A stretch of DNA of 64,000 bases from Triatoma infestans (taxonomy: Eukaryota > Arthropoda > Insecta > Hemiptera > Reduviidae), in NCBI GenBank assembly GCA_011037195.1, contig JAAEAF010002366.1, positions 1-64,000 of the forward strand. The letters run 5' to 3'. The position numbers and the translations under genes are program-made. Positions 54,426 to 64,000 of this stretch are shown here, one piece after another. Within the stretch, counting starts at the first letter, position 1. Each line of letters begins with the position of its first letter. The notes beneath the pieces were generated by a model, which did not search any database, was not told the DNA's origin, and was given only the letters and a program-made list of their open reading frames with translations.

Positions 54426-54865
54426 GGAGAAATTTTTCGGCACGAAAAATTTGGGAGGTAATGTAGACTTGTAGAGGCTTGAAGGTTAACTTCTGGTATG
54501 CGAAAGGCGTGTGGGCAACCTCTGCAAGGTAGTAGTGAGTAGTAGACTTCCGGCATCTTCTTCTGGAGCTAAAGCTGCTTGAATGTGTGGGCGTTGCTCT
54601 GGTGCAGAACGTCTTCTTCTCGAGCGAACGCTGCTTGAGTGATTGAGCGTTGCCCTGATGATGAAATGTCTTCTTCTCGAGCGAACGCTGCTTGAGTGGG
54701 TGAGCGTTGCTCCGGTGGTATGCGAACACTGCTTGGCAGTAGAGTGTTGCTGATGAAGAAGTAACTGGCAAGAGTAGACAAGGCGATCAATGTAGGCTTC
54801 TGAGTGAAGGTACTGTAGGGATTACTTTCTTGAATTCTTGAGTGACTCTCTATGAACAAGAAAAA
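54412..54865 (-). CDS. Frame with 19-residue repeats in the 3' part of the LTR element
   Basis: A 57-bp tandem repeat (about four units, 54545-54765; core CTTCTTCTCGAGCGAACGCT) makes a minus-strand frame (54771-54412) with repeated QSLKQRSLEKKTF units. The second frame (54859-54569) is also open, because 57 is divisible by three. The position just before the 3' LTR is where envelope or accessory genes sit in some LTR elements, but nothing here looks like an envelope protein (no signal peptide, cleavage site or membrane segment). Coding status is doubtful. Confidence 0.3.
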
Positions 54866-54869
54866 AAAA

Positions 54870-56005
54870 CAAACCTAAATAATTCAAAAAATAATTTATA
54901 CTTATTAGATTTAGAAACATGGCAGTAAACATTATGAAAGTTGACTTAATAGAATTATAAATACTTAAATTTAATTTCTTATAACTAACATGCAATTACA
55001 ACTAACATGCATTATTCATGCAATTATATTCATACGCATGCAATTACATTCATGCTCATGCAATTTGTAGATGATGATGATGTTTCGATCTGCAAAAGAG
55101 TGGTTATATAAATTTAAATTGTTACAGCTAACATAAAAACATTATTGGACACTCAATTTTATATAAAATTCTTATAACTAAGATATATTTTACTAATAGC
55201 TATTGAAATAGCTAGTTTGTGGGTATATGCACATATATGGCTATGGCCTAATCGGCTAATGCCAAAAAAAAAAAAAAAAAAAAAAAAAATATGCGCATAT
55301 ATTTGTGCCGTTTGTATGTCCATGAGCTCTTCAGCTATGCTGCGTTTTCTAGATACCTTCAACATAAATTATCAATATAAGAAAACAATTAAATATTATA
55401 AAAATATAAGATTAATATACAAAAGATAGACAAAGTACAAATACAAATACAATTATTCAATTTCTTTTTTAGGCGAACTGAAAAAAATTAATTAATTAGT
55501 CAAATACAATAAAAAAATATATCAATATCAAGCATATCAAAAATATCAAACAAATTCATGTGGTCATCTTGGTTCCTGCAAAATAAAATAAATTATAAAT
55601 TATTATTTAAAAATATTGAAATATACAATGCAATAATTACAAATATCAAATGGATGAATAAATTTATAACTACTGATGCGAGAGTTGTCAGTGCTGAAAC
55701 AAAAATAATATGTCCATAATTGCAACAACTAAATTAAATATATCAATCAATACACTTTACACATTTTCGTTCTTAAGGCTAACAAAATTCTTACATATAA
55801 CATTTACATGTGGTGTAGTATGTAGAGTTAAGAAGTGTGATAGATTGAGAATAATTTCAAGAGATTCAATGTATTGTTGTTATGTATTGTGTGCGCGAGG
55901 TGGCACTGAAATTTTGTGGCTAGTTGCAGAGTTTTTAGTGAACCTAGCGATTATTATTAATTTGGTGCGTTTCAGTGCTATGTGAAAATTGAATGCTGAA
56001 TTTAT
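54870..56005. other. AT-rich interior of the LTR element, no pol
   Basis: Where RT, RNase H and integrase would be expected there is AT-rich DNA with an A-run (55263-55289), CATGCAATTA repeats (54990-55065) and no domain. The frame 55710-55985 has no family features. Confidence 0.65.
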
Positions 56006-56011
56006 TAAGTG

Positions 56012-56360
56012 TTAGATACGTGTGCGCAAATTAATGATTGCCCTGTTTAATGCAAGGACATCTCGACTAAGTATTAATTGGAAATTGCCTTTTAATTGCG
56101 AAACTATGAATTCGCCAGAAAAATTGGAATTTTCGACATTGTCCGCATGCAAATGAAGGGACGTGATGCCATAATTAGGTATTACTTGGTTAGTCAGAGA
56201 TTTTAAAATAATGTTGGAATGCTGAAGGTTCTTATTTCGACAAAAACTGGAATCCACTAGGCTGTGACTAGCTCCAGTGTCTACAAGGGCACGAATAAAT
56301 TTTTTGCCAATTCTTAAATTTACTAACAAATTATCAGAATTGGTGAAAGCAGGTATGAGA
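56012..56360 (-). pseudogene. Retrotransposon aspartic protease
   Basis: The minus-strand frame contains LVNLRIGKKFIRALVDTGAS (catalytic DTGA at about 56270-56281), HSLVDSSFCR, and near the end FQLILSRDVLALNRAIIN, which aligns with the second protease motif (I/L-L-G-x-D-x-L). Stop at 56012. Retropepsin-like. It follows a zinc-knuckle frame with an overlap or frameshift. No RT follows. Confidence 0.72.
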
Positions 56361-56399
56361 GCCAAGGTCATAACAGGTTTTCGAGAAAGCGACTGAGGG

Positions 56400-57719
56400 C
56401 TAACTCGTTTTGGGCTGTATTTGGAAACAATTACGAGCTGTATGTCCAAATGTTGAACAATATTGGCAAGTGGGCCTATTTTGGAGGTGATTGCTAGTTT
56501 CGTAACCATTATTATTATGACTATACTGGGGTCTATCTGAATAAGAGTTAAATCGTGAATTATTTGAATTAACTCGAGGATTATGATTGCTACTATAATA
56601 TTGATTATTATTATTATTGTTATAGCGATTATTACTATATACCCTACGATTGAAATTTTTTGTAATATTAAAATTATTAGGCATTTTGCCAAAGTTAGTA
56701 CGAGGTTTTGGTCTGAATTTGTTGGTGCAGTCCACGTCAAAAGGTAGACCAGAACAATGGCGACAAGGTCTGTTCTTTATTACATTAAAAACTCTACGAG
56801 TGGTAGTTGGTTTTAATGGTATCTTCTCACTTTTATTTCGATGCGGGCATTCTCTGTGGAAATGCATTTGTCCACAGAAACGACAAGGAGATGGGCGTGA
56901 GCGAGGATTAGAAGTTTTCGAAGTGACAGCGAAAACTGTGGGGTTTGTTTCCGATGCCTGTACTTCCTTTAGGGCATTGGCATAAGTCTAATTTTTGAGG
57001 TAGCTTTGTTCGTACCTCATTACGAAGTGGTTGAGGAAGTAATTTCAGGAACGCATCAGTGGCCAGTTTGTCTAAAATAGAATGCAAGGCCTCGAGTGGA
57101 TTAGCTTGAGCTTTTAAACTAATGGCGGACTGGATATGTCTAATTCTATCCGGGAAGGTTTCAGGAGACTTTGTGGGAAGAGACTGAATATTAGTCATCT
57201 GTTGTAAGAGGACTAGTAGAGGGGTTTTCTCCTTACGAAATCGGGCTAGACGTCGCTCTGAAATTAGAGGATTCGTTATTATTGTACCCTGGCGTTGTAA
57301 TTCGGCTTTCTGCGTATCATAAAATTTTTCGCAGTACCTGAAATAATTTTGCAGCGTCGTCCCAGCCACAAAGGCTAGCGGAATGGCTAATTTGGTCTAG
57401 GAAACCGGACACACTGGCTGAATTTTCGCCATCGAAGATGGGTAAACTATTTATTAATTGCAAATTTCTCAAGGGGCTAGCAGGTTGACTGCTGGGGTGG
57501 CAGGAGGATTGGCTAGTTGCTGCTGAGCAAGTAAATATTCTACAGCCGCGTCGATGCTCATATCTTGTCCATTAATCTTGTACATTTTGGAAACAGGAGA
57601 ATTACCTTGGGAAAGATTATATTTTTCAAGGCGCCTGCGTACTGATTTAAGTTGCCCTTTTGAGAGAGTTTATGGTCCCTTAATATTTTTACAATTTGCG
57701 ATCTATTAAGAGCACTCAT
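56400..57719 (-). pseudogene. Retrotransposon gag with two zinc knuckles, frameshifted
   Basis: Minus strand from an ATG at 57719 (MSALNRSQIVKILRDHKLS, a SAP-like start), a frameshift, then SVSGFLDQISHSASLCGWDD (about 57430-57370). Frame 57369-56908 has NPLEALHSILDKLATDAFLK and LPQPLRNEVRTKLPQ, a typical gag C-terminal half. Frame 56867-56400 has a first knuckle (HFHRECPHR, partial), CRHCSGLPFDVDC, an Asn/Tyr-rich stretch and CQYCSTFGHTARNC, a full CCHC knuckle. Gag forms the particle that packages element RNA. At least three frameshifts show decay. Confidence 0.75.
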
Positions 57720-57934
57720 AAATTCAAAGTTCACAAGGGATTGGGGTACAGTGGTAAAATTACAAAAATTTAAAAATGAAATTCAACAGCAAATTCAATT
57801 ATGGGAAATATTTAAGATATTTCCGCTGAGAAAATAATTGAAAAAAAGCAATGAAATTATCTGATGGATAATTTTTGAAAATAGTTAATTGAAAATTTTA
57901 CGTACTTGTTAATTTGTGGATTCTGGTTGATAAA

Positions 57935-57955
57935 ATCCCAAATAGCTGGCACCAA
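57935..57955 (-). other. Primer-binding site candidate
   Basis: Directly inside the 5' LTR the minus strand reads TTGGTGCCAGCTATTTGGG. It begins one base after the LTR end with TGG, as expected for complementarity to a tRNA CCA end. The tRNA is not identified. Confidence 0.5.
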
Positions 57956-58529
57956 TGAAATGTCGTTGATGTGATGTGTTGTAGTAGTAGGAGTTGTAGT
58001 TTGTAGTAGTTGTGGCTTGTGGCGTGAGCGATTTAGTAAAGGGCTTGTGAGTATATGTGTTTAAGAGAGAAGTATTAGAAATAATCAAGAGATCACACTG
58101 TTTTTAAAATAGATATGTTCTCTAAGTGAATTTAAGTACTTTACAATATCACAACTATATCTTAATAAATTAATCAGTTGTTTATCTAGAATAAATGCTA
58201 AACTTTATAACTGGCACTGATTCCTGAAGTGTTCTGGTTGAATGTCTAAACAGACTGCTCTTGTTTGAAAGCAGAATGCAGACTGTTTGAAAGAATGCCT
58301 TCTAATTGTTAGTTCAAATCTTTTCAAATAATGCTGCTATGTCTGGAGAGAATGTATTGTGTTACCGTAACTGTTTCTTGCCCTTTGTCTCTTGGTTTGC
58401 ATTGACCTAAATTATAGTACCTGGCTCTTTCCCCTTTACTAAAATACACTATTTGAACTAGCAAAATTCACAAGATTATTTCACTAAACTCTTTTCAAAA
58501 TTCTTATTTTCTTTCATTTCTTTCTTCCA
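57956..58529 (-). mobile_element. 5' LTR of the gag-protease element (574 bp)
   Basis: Direct repeat of 53832-54406. The element therefore spans 53832-58529 (4.7 kb) in minus orientation. LTR divergence of about 5% suggests an old insertion. Confidence 0.85.
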
Positions 58530-60072
58530 CTATATATTAATAGAACGAAACAAATAAATCATAGAAAGTAGAAGGTTATATGTTGTATCAGTTTGCGTTT
58601 GTCCCACTAGCACATACGGCAAAAGTAAAAATTGTACAAGGATTTTGTATTTCCGCCTTATTCACTTTTGCCTATTTTTTCAACAATGGAATGAAAAATC
58701 TGAGTTTTTTCTTCATAGCTCACTTAAATAAGTAAAACAGTAAATATTACGTTGGGAATAACTTGATTTTTGAATTTTTTCATAAAAAAGTTTTATTGCG
58801 CAATTTGATAATTTATAAAATACCTACGAAGGGAAAATTAGTAAAAAAATTCTAAACTGGATTTTTCGTAGAAATAAGTGGCTATAAATAAATTAGCTAT
58901 AAATAATTAACCAATCGCAGTGTAGAAGTGAAGGTGTCAAATGGGGGCGTGGTCGACATAATAATTCTAAATTTCTGATTGGCCTATATTACACGCATGT
59001 TCAAAATATAATAAACTCCCTCCTAATAGGGGTACTATTGGGAGGAAAAAAAAAAAGCTACTTATTTATTAAATTAAATAATGTTAAATAAGCTAATTAT
59101 TTAATGGATAAATTTATCTCTAGAAGGCAATTCTTTTTAAAAAAATAATTAAGACTGAATTCTTTCAGTATAGGAATCACTTAGATAAACTGATGTATAT
59201 ATCCTGTACTTCAGAGATGTTACATAAAGAACATATATGATGCGTCACTTTTTTTGAAGTTACCTTTTGTTTAAATAAATGAATTCTCCCCTACTTTAAT
59301 TATCCATCTAAAACTGACGAATGGATTTTTATTTTAAATCTAAATTTATTTCTTTGTAAATTCCATTGGAACTCATTGCTTTCGTTAAACAGAAATTGCA
59401 GAAAAACCTGCAAGCTGGTATTTATAATGGTATGTTTTAATAGATTAAATATTTTTAATTTCTTGAGACTAAATATAGAACGGAAACTTCGTGCTTAGGT
59501 TTCCTATTGATGAGAATTATTAGTTGAGATATCTTTGGAATATTACACAAATTTCTCTAATGCAATTAGCATTTTGATTTGTTCATTTTGTTTTAATTAC
59601 AAATATCCCGAAGGCACTTCTAATTCCAGATCTATCTCATCTCGTTAGTTATTACTCAAACTCTCGTGGTCTTTTCTGAAAGTAATGGCTCACCAATTTT
59701 CCCTTGTCTTACCAATTCTCAACACTATTTTAACTTTACACAATACAAAATGCTAAACTAGTTTAGAATGTAAATTAACTGTTGCTGTCTGGTACTGAGA
59801 AATGTTATCCCCCACTTTGTTATAGCCAGTTTTATTATTTCACACTATACAAATGTTAACTTGACACTATTTACTTACTTTAATTTAACCGGTAAAATGT
59901 TACAGAGAAACTGTAAAAAGGGTTTAAGATGTGGTAAGAGAAATGTTTTATCTTAAAGCATATATAGCACAAAACCTTCAGTTCTCTCTTAGCGCATGGT
60001 GCTTAGTATGTTTTGTATTCATTGACAGAGCTACATTATACAGTTTAGTTTTACAACTGTAACCATAAAATT

Positions 60073-60110
<38 letters not shown>

Positions 60111-60760
60111 GCATATATGTTAATATTTCTTGAAGTAATTATGGTAAAGCAACACCGACAACTGAACAACCTGTGGTGTGGCTCACTCTGGATCTTGGTG
60201 AATGTAAACATTATAACCTATAACGAAACATAATAGTATAAAACCTCACTGGAGGTAATATTAATGGCATTTAAACAACTAATTAAACTATAACGAAATA
60301 GTGAAATTGACAACAGTAAACTTTTATTACCAAACATTATCCCACCCGAACATATTATTGTTGTATTTTATATATTGTACCTACAATACCATTGTCTGGA
60401 GATAAGTATTACCAGCTTTTCAATCATTGATTATTTATTACTATTATTGCCTACAATGTGATAGAAATTCAATTTATCAAGATTAATTTGAAGTTTCATA
60501 TAATCAGTTTATTATAATTCAGTTTTAGCATCTGTCCCAGTTTGGAGGCTTTTCCACGTGTCCCCTATTGGTTTGACATATTATAGCGGTAATGGAAAAA
60601 TGGACTTTATTCCAAAAACGTTTATTTGTGCAGATTGTATGGGGCTGTAATTAAATTTAATTTAAAAAAAAATTATCAATTGCAACCATATTTTATACAA
60701 TATACTGATATTAAGACAAGTGGGTAATATCTGGGATTCTATACGTCCTAGCATGTATAT
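58530..60760. other. AT-rich stretch without recognised gene
   Basis: No exon or coding relic was seen. An (AC)n microsatellite lies at about 60075-60104, followed by a TA run. 58890-59030 contains GTGTAGAAGTGAAGGTGTC and GGGGGCGTGGTCGACATAAT with TGATTGGCC nearby, faintly like the CCAAT/GC-box units of the palindrome. Confidence 0.45.
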
Positions 60761-60764
60761 TCAT

Positions 60765-60812
60765 GCTGTTCCTGACCGGTTTCGGATTCTCATCATCGTC
60801 AGAACAAGGCTA
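60765..60812 (-). ncRNA. Hammerhead-like motif of a third repeat family
   Basis: The minus strand reads TTCTGACGATGATGAGAATC, then CGAAACCGGTCAGGAAC. A CTGACGATG box, short hairpin and CGAAACCGGTC resembles the Penelope terminal motif, but the box is altered. No element coding region is adjacent. Confidence 0.4.
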
Positions 60813-60829
60813 TCAAATTAGTGGAGAAA

Positions 60830-61330
60830 GTTGACTCAAACTTTATATTTGTGACAGAACGATTAGAGTTCTTCCGATTTTCTTCAAACCGGAATTTCGG
60901 CAACATATTTAATTTTAATTAATATTATTTAGATCATTAATTTGTGTAATAAACTGAAATAACACTTTGGAGGAAAACATTATCCCACCTCTCCTTTAAA
61001 AATTCTCTTAAATGAATTTTCCCGGAGAAATGATTCAAATAAATGTTGTGGCTCTTTATATGTGTAGTTAATATTCCAAGTATAAAGAAAATCGCAAAAA
61101 ACTGAAAAATTCAATAAGTAAAGAGTTACTTCCGGTTGCCCGATTTTGTGTAAAACCTTATTATCAGCTACATTGAAAGCACTTTAACTAAATATAAAGT
61201 TTGAACTTTTTGCAATTTTTGAGTTATGCTGATCACACAAACAGAAAATTTTCTAAAAGCCACTTTCTCGAACAGGGGGGACCTCAAAACTGGTGAAAAC
61301 TACCAGCAGTAAGAGAAAGTAATAAGCAAA
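60830..61330 (-). repeat. Hairpin-ended dispersed repeat
   Basis: Minus-strand copy with CATTTCTCCGGGAAAATTCA, GGAAGTAACTCTTTACTT, TGATCAGCATAACTCAAAAA, GAGGTCCCCCCTG and the end TTACTTTCTCTTACTG (61310-61325). Confidence 0.72.
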
Positions 61331-61639
61331 AGATTTGTGATTAATAAGCACATTCGGTCACTAAAGAAAATCTATATTGCCAAGTTTGCTTGCAATATTG
61401 TAACCAGGGAAGTCTGATTATTACCATTTAATAATTCAATAAATTCATCAAAATTCAGAGTGCTTTTATTAAAGCATCTTATACGGGATTCCCTCAGTGT
61501 GGGGCATATCGCTAGAAAGTGAAAAATCATTTCATTTTCTTGTAAATTGCATAAAAAGCACCATCTTATTTCTTTATTATAAGAATATCCAGTTCTTCTC
61601 TAACTTTAAGTATCCAGCCATATTAATACTACAGTCTAA

Positions 61640-62400
61640 GTTCCTATAAAGCGTATGGTGTTCACTAATGTGTGAGAGAGAGGGAACGCATGGCTCAAAA
61701 ACGAAAAATAGCAGAAAGCTCAAACTTAATAATCCGTTAAGTTATCACCATGGAATCCGGCAAGAAGTAATTTTCAAAATTCGTCCTCCGGAAGTACCAT
61801 TTTACTGAATAGTTTTTTATCACTATTTTATGCTTTTCTCTAAAATGGTTTGAACGATTTTTATTTAAATTGGTACATTAACTACAGATATTAAAAGCTA
61901 CAACTTTTATTTGAAACATTTCTCTGGCAGTATTCATTAAGGCGGCTTTTGGGGAGGAGCAGTGTTATGTTTTCCTATAAGCAGCTAATTGGGGTCATTA
62001 TAAAAATCCTTCATCTAAATAGAATTAAATATTTATCCAAAATTCTGAGTTTGAAAAAACTCGGTTGACCGGAAGTGCGTGTTTATTTTCTTTCAGTTTT
62101 CTGCAATTTTCTCCATAAAAAACACCAATGGATGTTCATTAAATTTGTTATACTAACTATAAATACAGAGACCTATTACTTTTATTGGAATGTTTTATCC
62201 GGGAAAGTTCTTTTAATAGGTGTTGTGGTGGTTGGTTCCGTTGGTGGTTGTTTTGGATAAGATCAAGCTTTCCTCAAAAAAGTGGCTTTATTAAGTTTTT
62301 ATTAAGAGAACTACAAGTTTGAAGAGAATTTATTATTTCAAATTGTGTAAATTGCATTAAAAGAAAGTGGTGTGAGTGTTTCACAACAATTTTTAAAAAA
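61640..62400 (+). repeat. Hairpin-family copy, far part
   Basis: Plus-strand copy from GTGTGAGAGAGAGGGAACG through CACCATGGAATCCGGCA, CGGAAGTACCATTTTACTG, CCGGAAGTGCGTGTTTA to AAAAGAAAGTGGTGTGAGTG and TTTCACAACA. At 62219-62262 a short TGTTGTGGTGGTTGGTTCCG piece matches the outer end of the hammerhead-like unit. Confidence 0.65.
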
Positions 62401-62489
62401 TTATCTTGGAAGGATAGGTGACACAAGATCTTACTTACGAGGGGGTGAAGTTATTCGCGCCGGAGATTGTTCGCACATGCTCCCTGGAT

Positions 62490-64000
62490 TATTATTATTT
62501 GTTTGTGGGGAGGGACCAAACCCTACACTATCCAAAGCCTCACTGGGCCCATATAGGTGCCCCAAGAAAAACAACAACAAACCGGATCTAGAACAAAAAT
62601 CCAGACCCGGATCTAATCCATCTAAAATTCACCGCAGTCCGAATAAATCGGATACTAACCTTGAGCGGAAATAACCTAAGCTCTTCCACAGTCATCCTAT
62701 TCCGACCAAAGGTCCTGAACCTAATATCCTCACAATTCACGCAATCAGTCATAAGTTGGATGGGTGTTTCCTCCTCTGTCTCACAGACTCTACAAAATGG
62801 ATCCGGCATGAGCCCCATTATATAGAGATGTCCCCTAAACCACAATGTCCAGTAAGAGATCCAACCAGATGCCTGAGAGCGCTCCGTGAAAAACACAGCA
62901 ACGTCTCACTAATGGCCTTGTCCGGACCCCCGATGAGCATTTTGGACTGCCGAAAACCAATTGAGCTCATTCATAGGATGAATGCTGTGAAGCTGACCAT
63001 GTCTGGAAGCTTGACAGACATGTGCCAGAAGACACGCCAACAGCAGGCTGGGGACCAATGAAAGGGAGAGAGGCGCCTAATTTGGCAAACCTATCCACCT
63101 CCTCATTCCCTAAAATTCCCATGTGACCTGGCACCCAGACTAGAAGCATATCCTCCAGAGAAGAAAGTTCTTCCAGTCTTTTAGAACATTCTAACACCAA
63201 CCTGGAAGTGAAGGCACATGTACTCAGCGCCTTCAACGCAGCTTGGCTGTCCGAGCAGATACAATCATCTTTTAAGTTAGTGTTACGTACCCTCTCATCC
63301 AAGATACAACAAAGAATAGCATAAACCTCAGTCTGGAGCACTGTGGTCCATTCACCAAGAGATACTGCCAAATGATCTCCGGTCTCAAAATAGACCGCAT
63401 CTCCTGACCTACCATCTATTCTGGAACCGTCCGTGTAACACCGGAAGTAATTATCATATCATGCCAGACGGACCCAATCTTGACCAATCTTCCCTAGAGG
63501 GTAACCTGACACCTTAGGCTACGGACATCTTCCCTAGAGGGCACCTGTAACAGGAACCTCCAAAAGCATCTCGCGATGAATGGTAGAGTGACCATATCGC
63601 TTACCCTGCCAAAAATCTGCCTGTTTAATTCCATAACATGCTTTCATTGCCATAGTTTTCACCTCTACAAAGAGCGTTGGAATTCCTAATAAAGTCTCCA
63701 TTGCAGCTGTAGGCGTGGTCCGCACCGCACCGGTCCCCGCCAGACAAGCCAAGCGTTGAATATTCTCAAGCAGCAGTCTAGCGGATCTTATCTCAATGCG
63801 ACGCCAACACACCACAGCCGCATTCAACAACCTAGGTTTAATAACCATACCATAAATCCAAAACATCAACTTGGGAGTAATCCCCCAATTTTACCTACGA
63901 TTCTTCGACATTGCCAAAAGCAAATAATTGCCTTTTGATGCTGTGCCTTAACATGTTCCGACCAATTTAATTTACTGTCAAGAACCACCCCAAGAAACTT
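62490..64000 (-). pseudogene. Non-LTR retrotransposon: RT end, RNase H, zinc-knuckle tail (runs off the window)
   Basis: Minus strand, right to left. 63869-63534 is the end of RT (MFWIYGMVIKPRLLNAAVVC, RLACLAGTGAVRTTPTAAME). 63371-62967 is RNase H with QTEVYAILCCILDE, CSDSQAALKALSTC and WVPGHMGILGNEEVDRFA. 62896-62588 is the tail with RGHLYIMGLMPDPFCRVC, the CCHC-like motif and RFRTFGRNRMT. Wording and RNase H point to the R1/I/LOA side of the non-LTR tree. Its presumed 3' UTR is at 62490-62580. Frames are interrupted, so it is probably inactive, but it is the best-preserved non-LTR copy in the window. Confidence 0.8.

Noticed and set aside
1..64000. Hairpin-ended repeats as Helitrons.
   Set aside because: There is a terminal hairpin, but I see no consistent CTRR end or 5' TC, and the far end has an inverted match to the hairpin arm.
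1..64000. CRISPR array, tRNA, rRNA or bacterial operon.
   Set aside because: No regular short repeats with unique spacers, no cloverleaf recognised, and spliced exons plus retroelements mark this as animal DNA.

Overview
This is an AT-rich, intron-containing animal genome segment, most likely from an insect with a large, transposon-loaded genome. The evidence is spliced exons with GT/AG borders, introns of 10-34 kb, arthropod-type non-LTR, Penelope-like and LTR retroelement relics, and no prokaryotic gene organisation. I cannot name the species. Nearly all open reading frames are retroelement debris or chance frames; the two host genes appear only as short exons.

Host genes. Three plus-strand exons (3288-3470, 13873-14016, 15471-15587), all joined in phase 0 and ending at a stop, encode the C-terminus of a UTP4/cirhin-like protein of the small-subunit processome. 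Facing it, three minus-strand exons (52399-52486, 18130-18271, 17020-17153) form a small protein with a GWRS motif that I tentatively relate to C20orf85 (ciliary microtubule inner protein 1). The two genes converge tail to tail about 1.4 kb apart. If the exon chain is right, the second gene has a 34-kb intron (18272-52398) that holds most of the repeats described here.

Repeats, left to right. 0-17 kb: UTP4 introns with non-LTR relics, copies of a hairpin-ended dispersed repeat, and Penelope-type hammerhead-like repeats. 17-22.5 kb: the 3' exons of the small gene and at least four degraded non-LTR fragments (RT, RNase H and C-terminal parts). 22.6-34.6 kb: a 12-kb nested palindrome. Its outer arms (about 1.0 kb) carry a non-LTR RT fragment plus a Penelope-like 3' end with a hammerhead-like motif. 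Inside these are a head-to-head pair of Penelope-like fragments (left side only), a 62-64-bp minisatellite with CCAAT and GGGCGTGGC boxes on both sides, and a near-identical 1.14-kb inner inverted repeat around a 3.9-kb spacer. Ten perfect TGACGTCA octamers lie in 26.0-33.0 kb, and I noticed none elsewhere. 34-38 kb: more RT relics and a 286-bp palindromic repeat with a 10-bp target duplication.

38-64 kb: a 5'-truncated Ty3/gypsy-type element on the minus strand with a 171-bp 3' LTR (38183-41729); a block of hairpin-ended repeats, partly in tandem (41.9-49.4 kb); an endonuclease-domain pseudogene; a 175-190-bp inverted-repeat pair (49.4/51.2 kb); an LTR element of 4.7 kb with both LTRs but only gag and protease left (53832-58529); a quiet AT-rich stretch; and at the right edge a minus-strand non-LTR element with RT C-terminus, RNase H and zinc-knuckle tail that runs out of the window.
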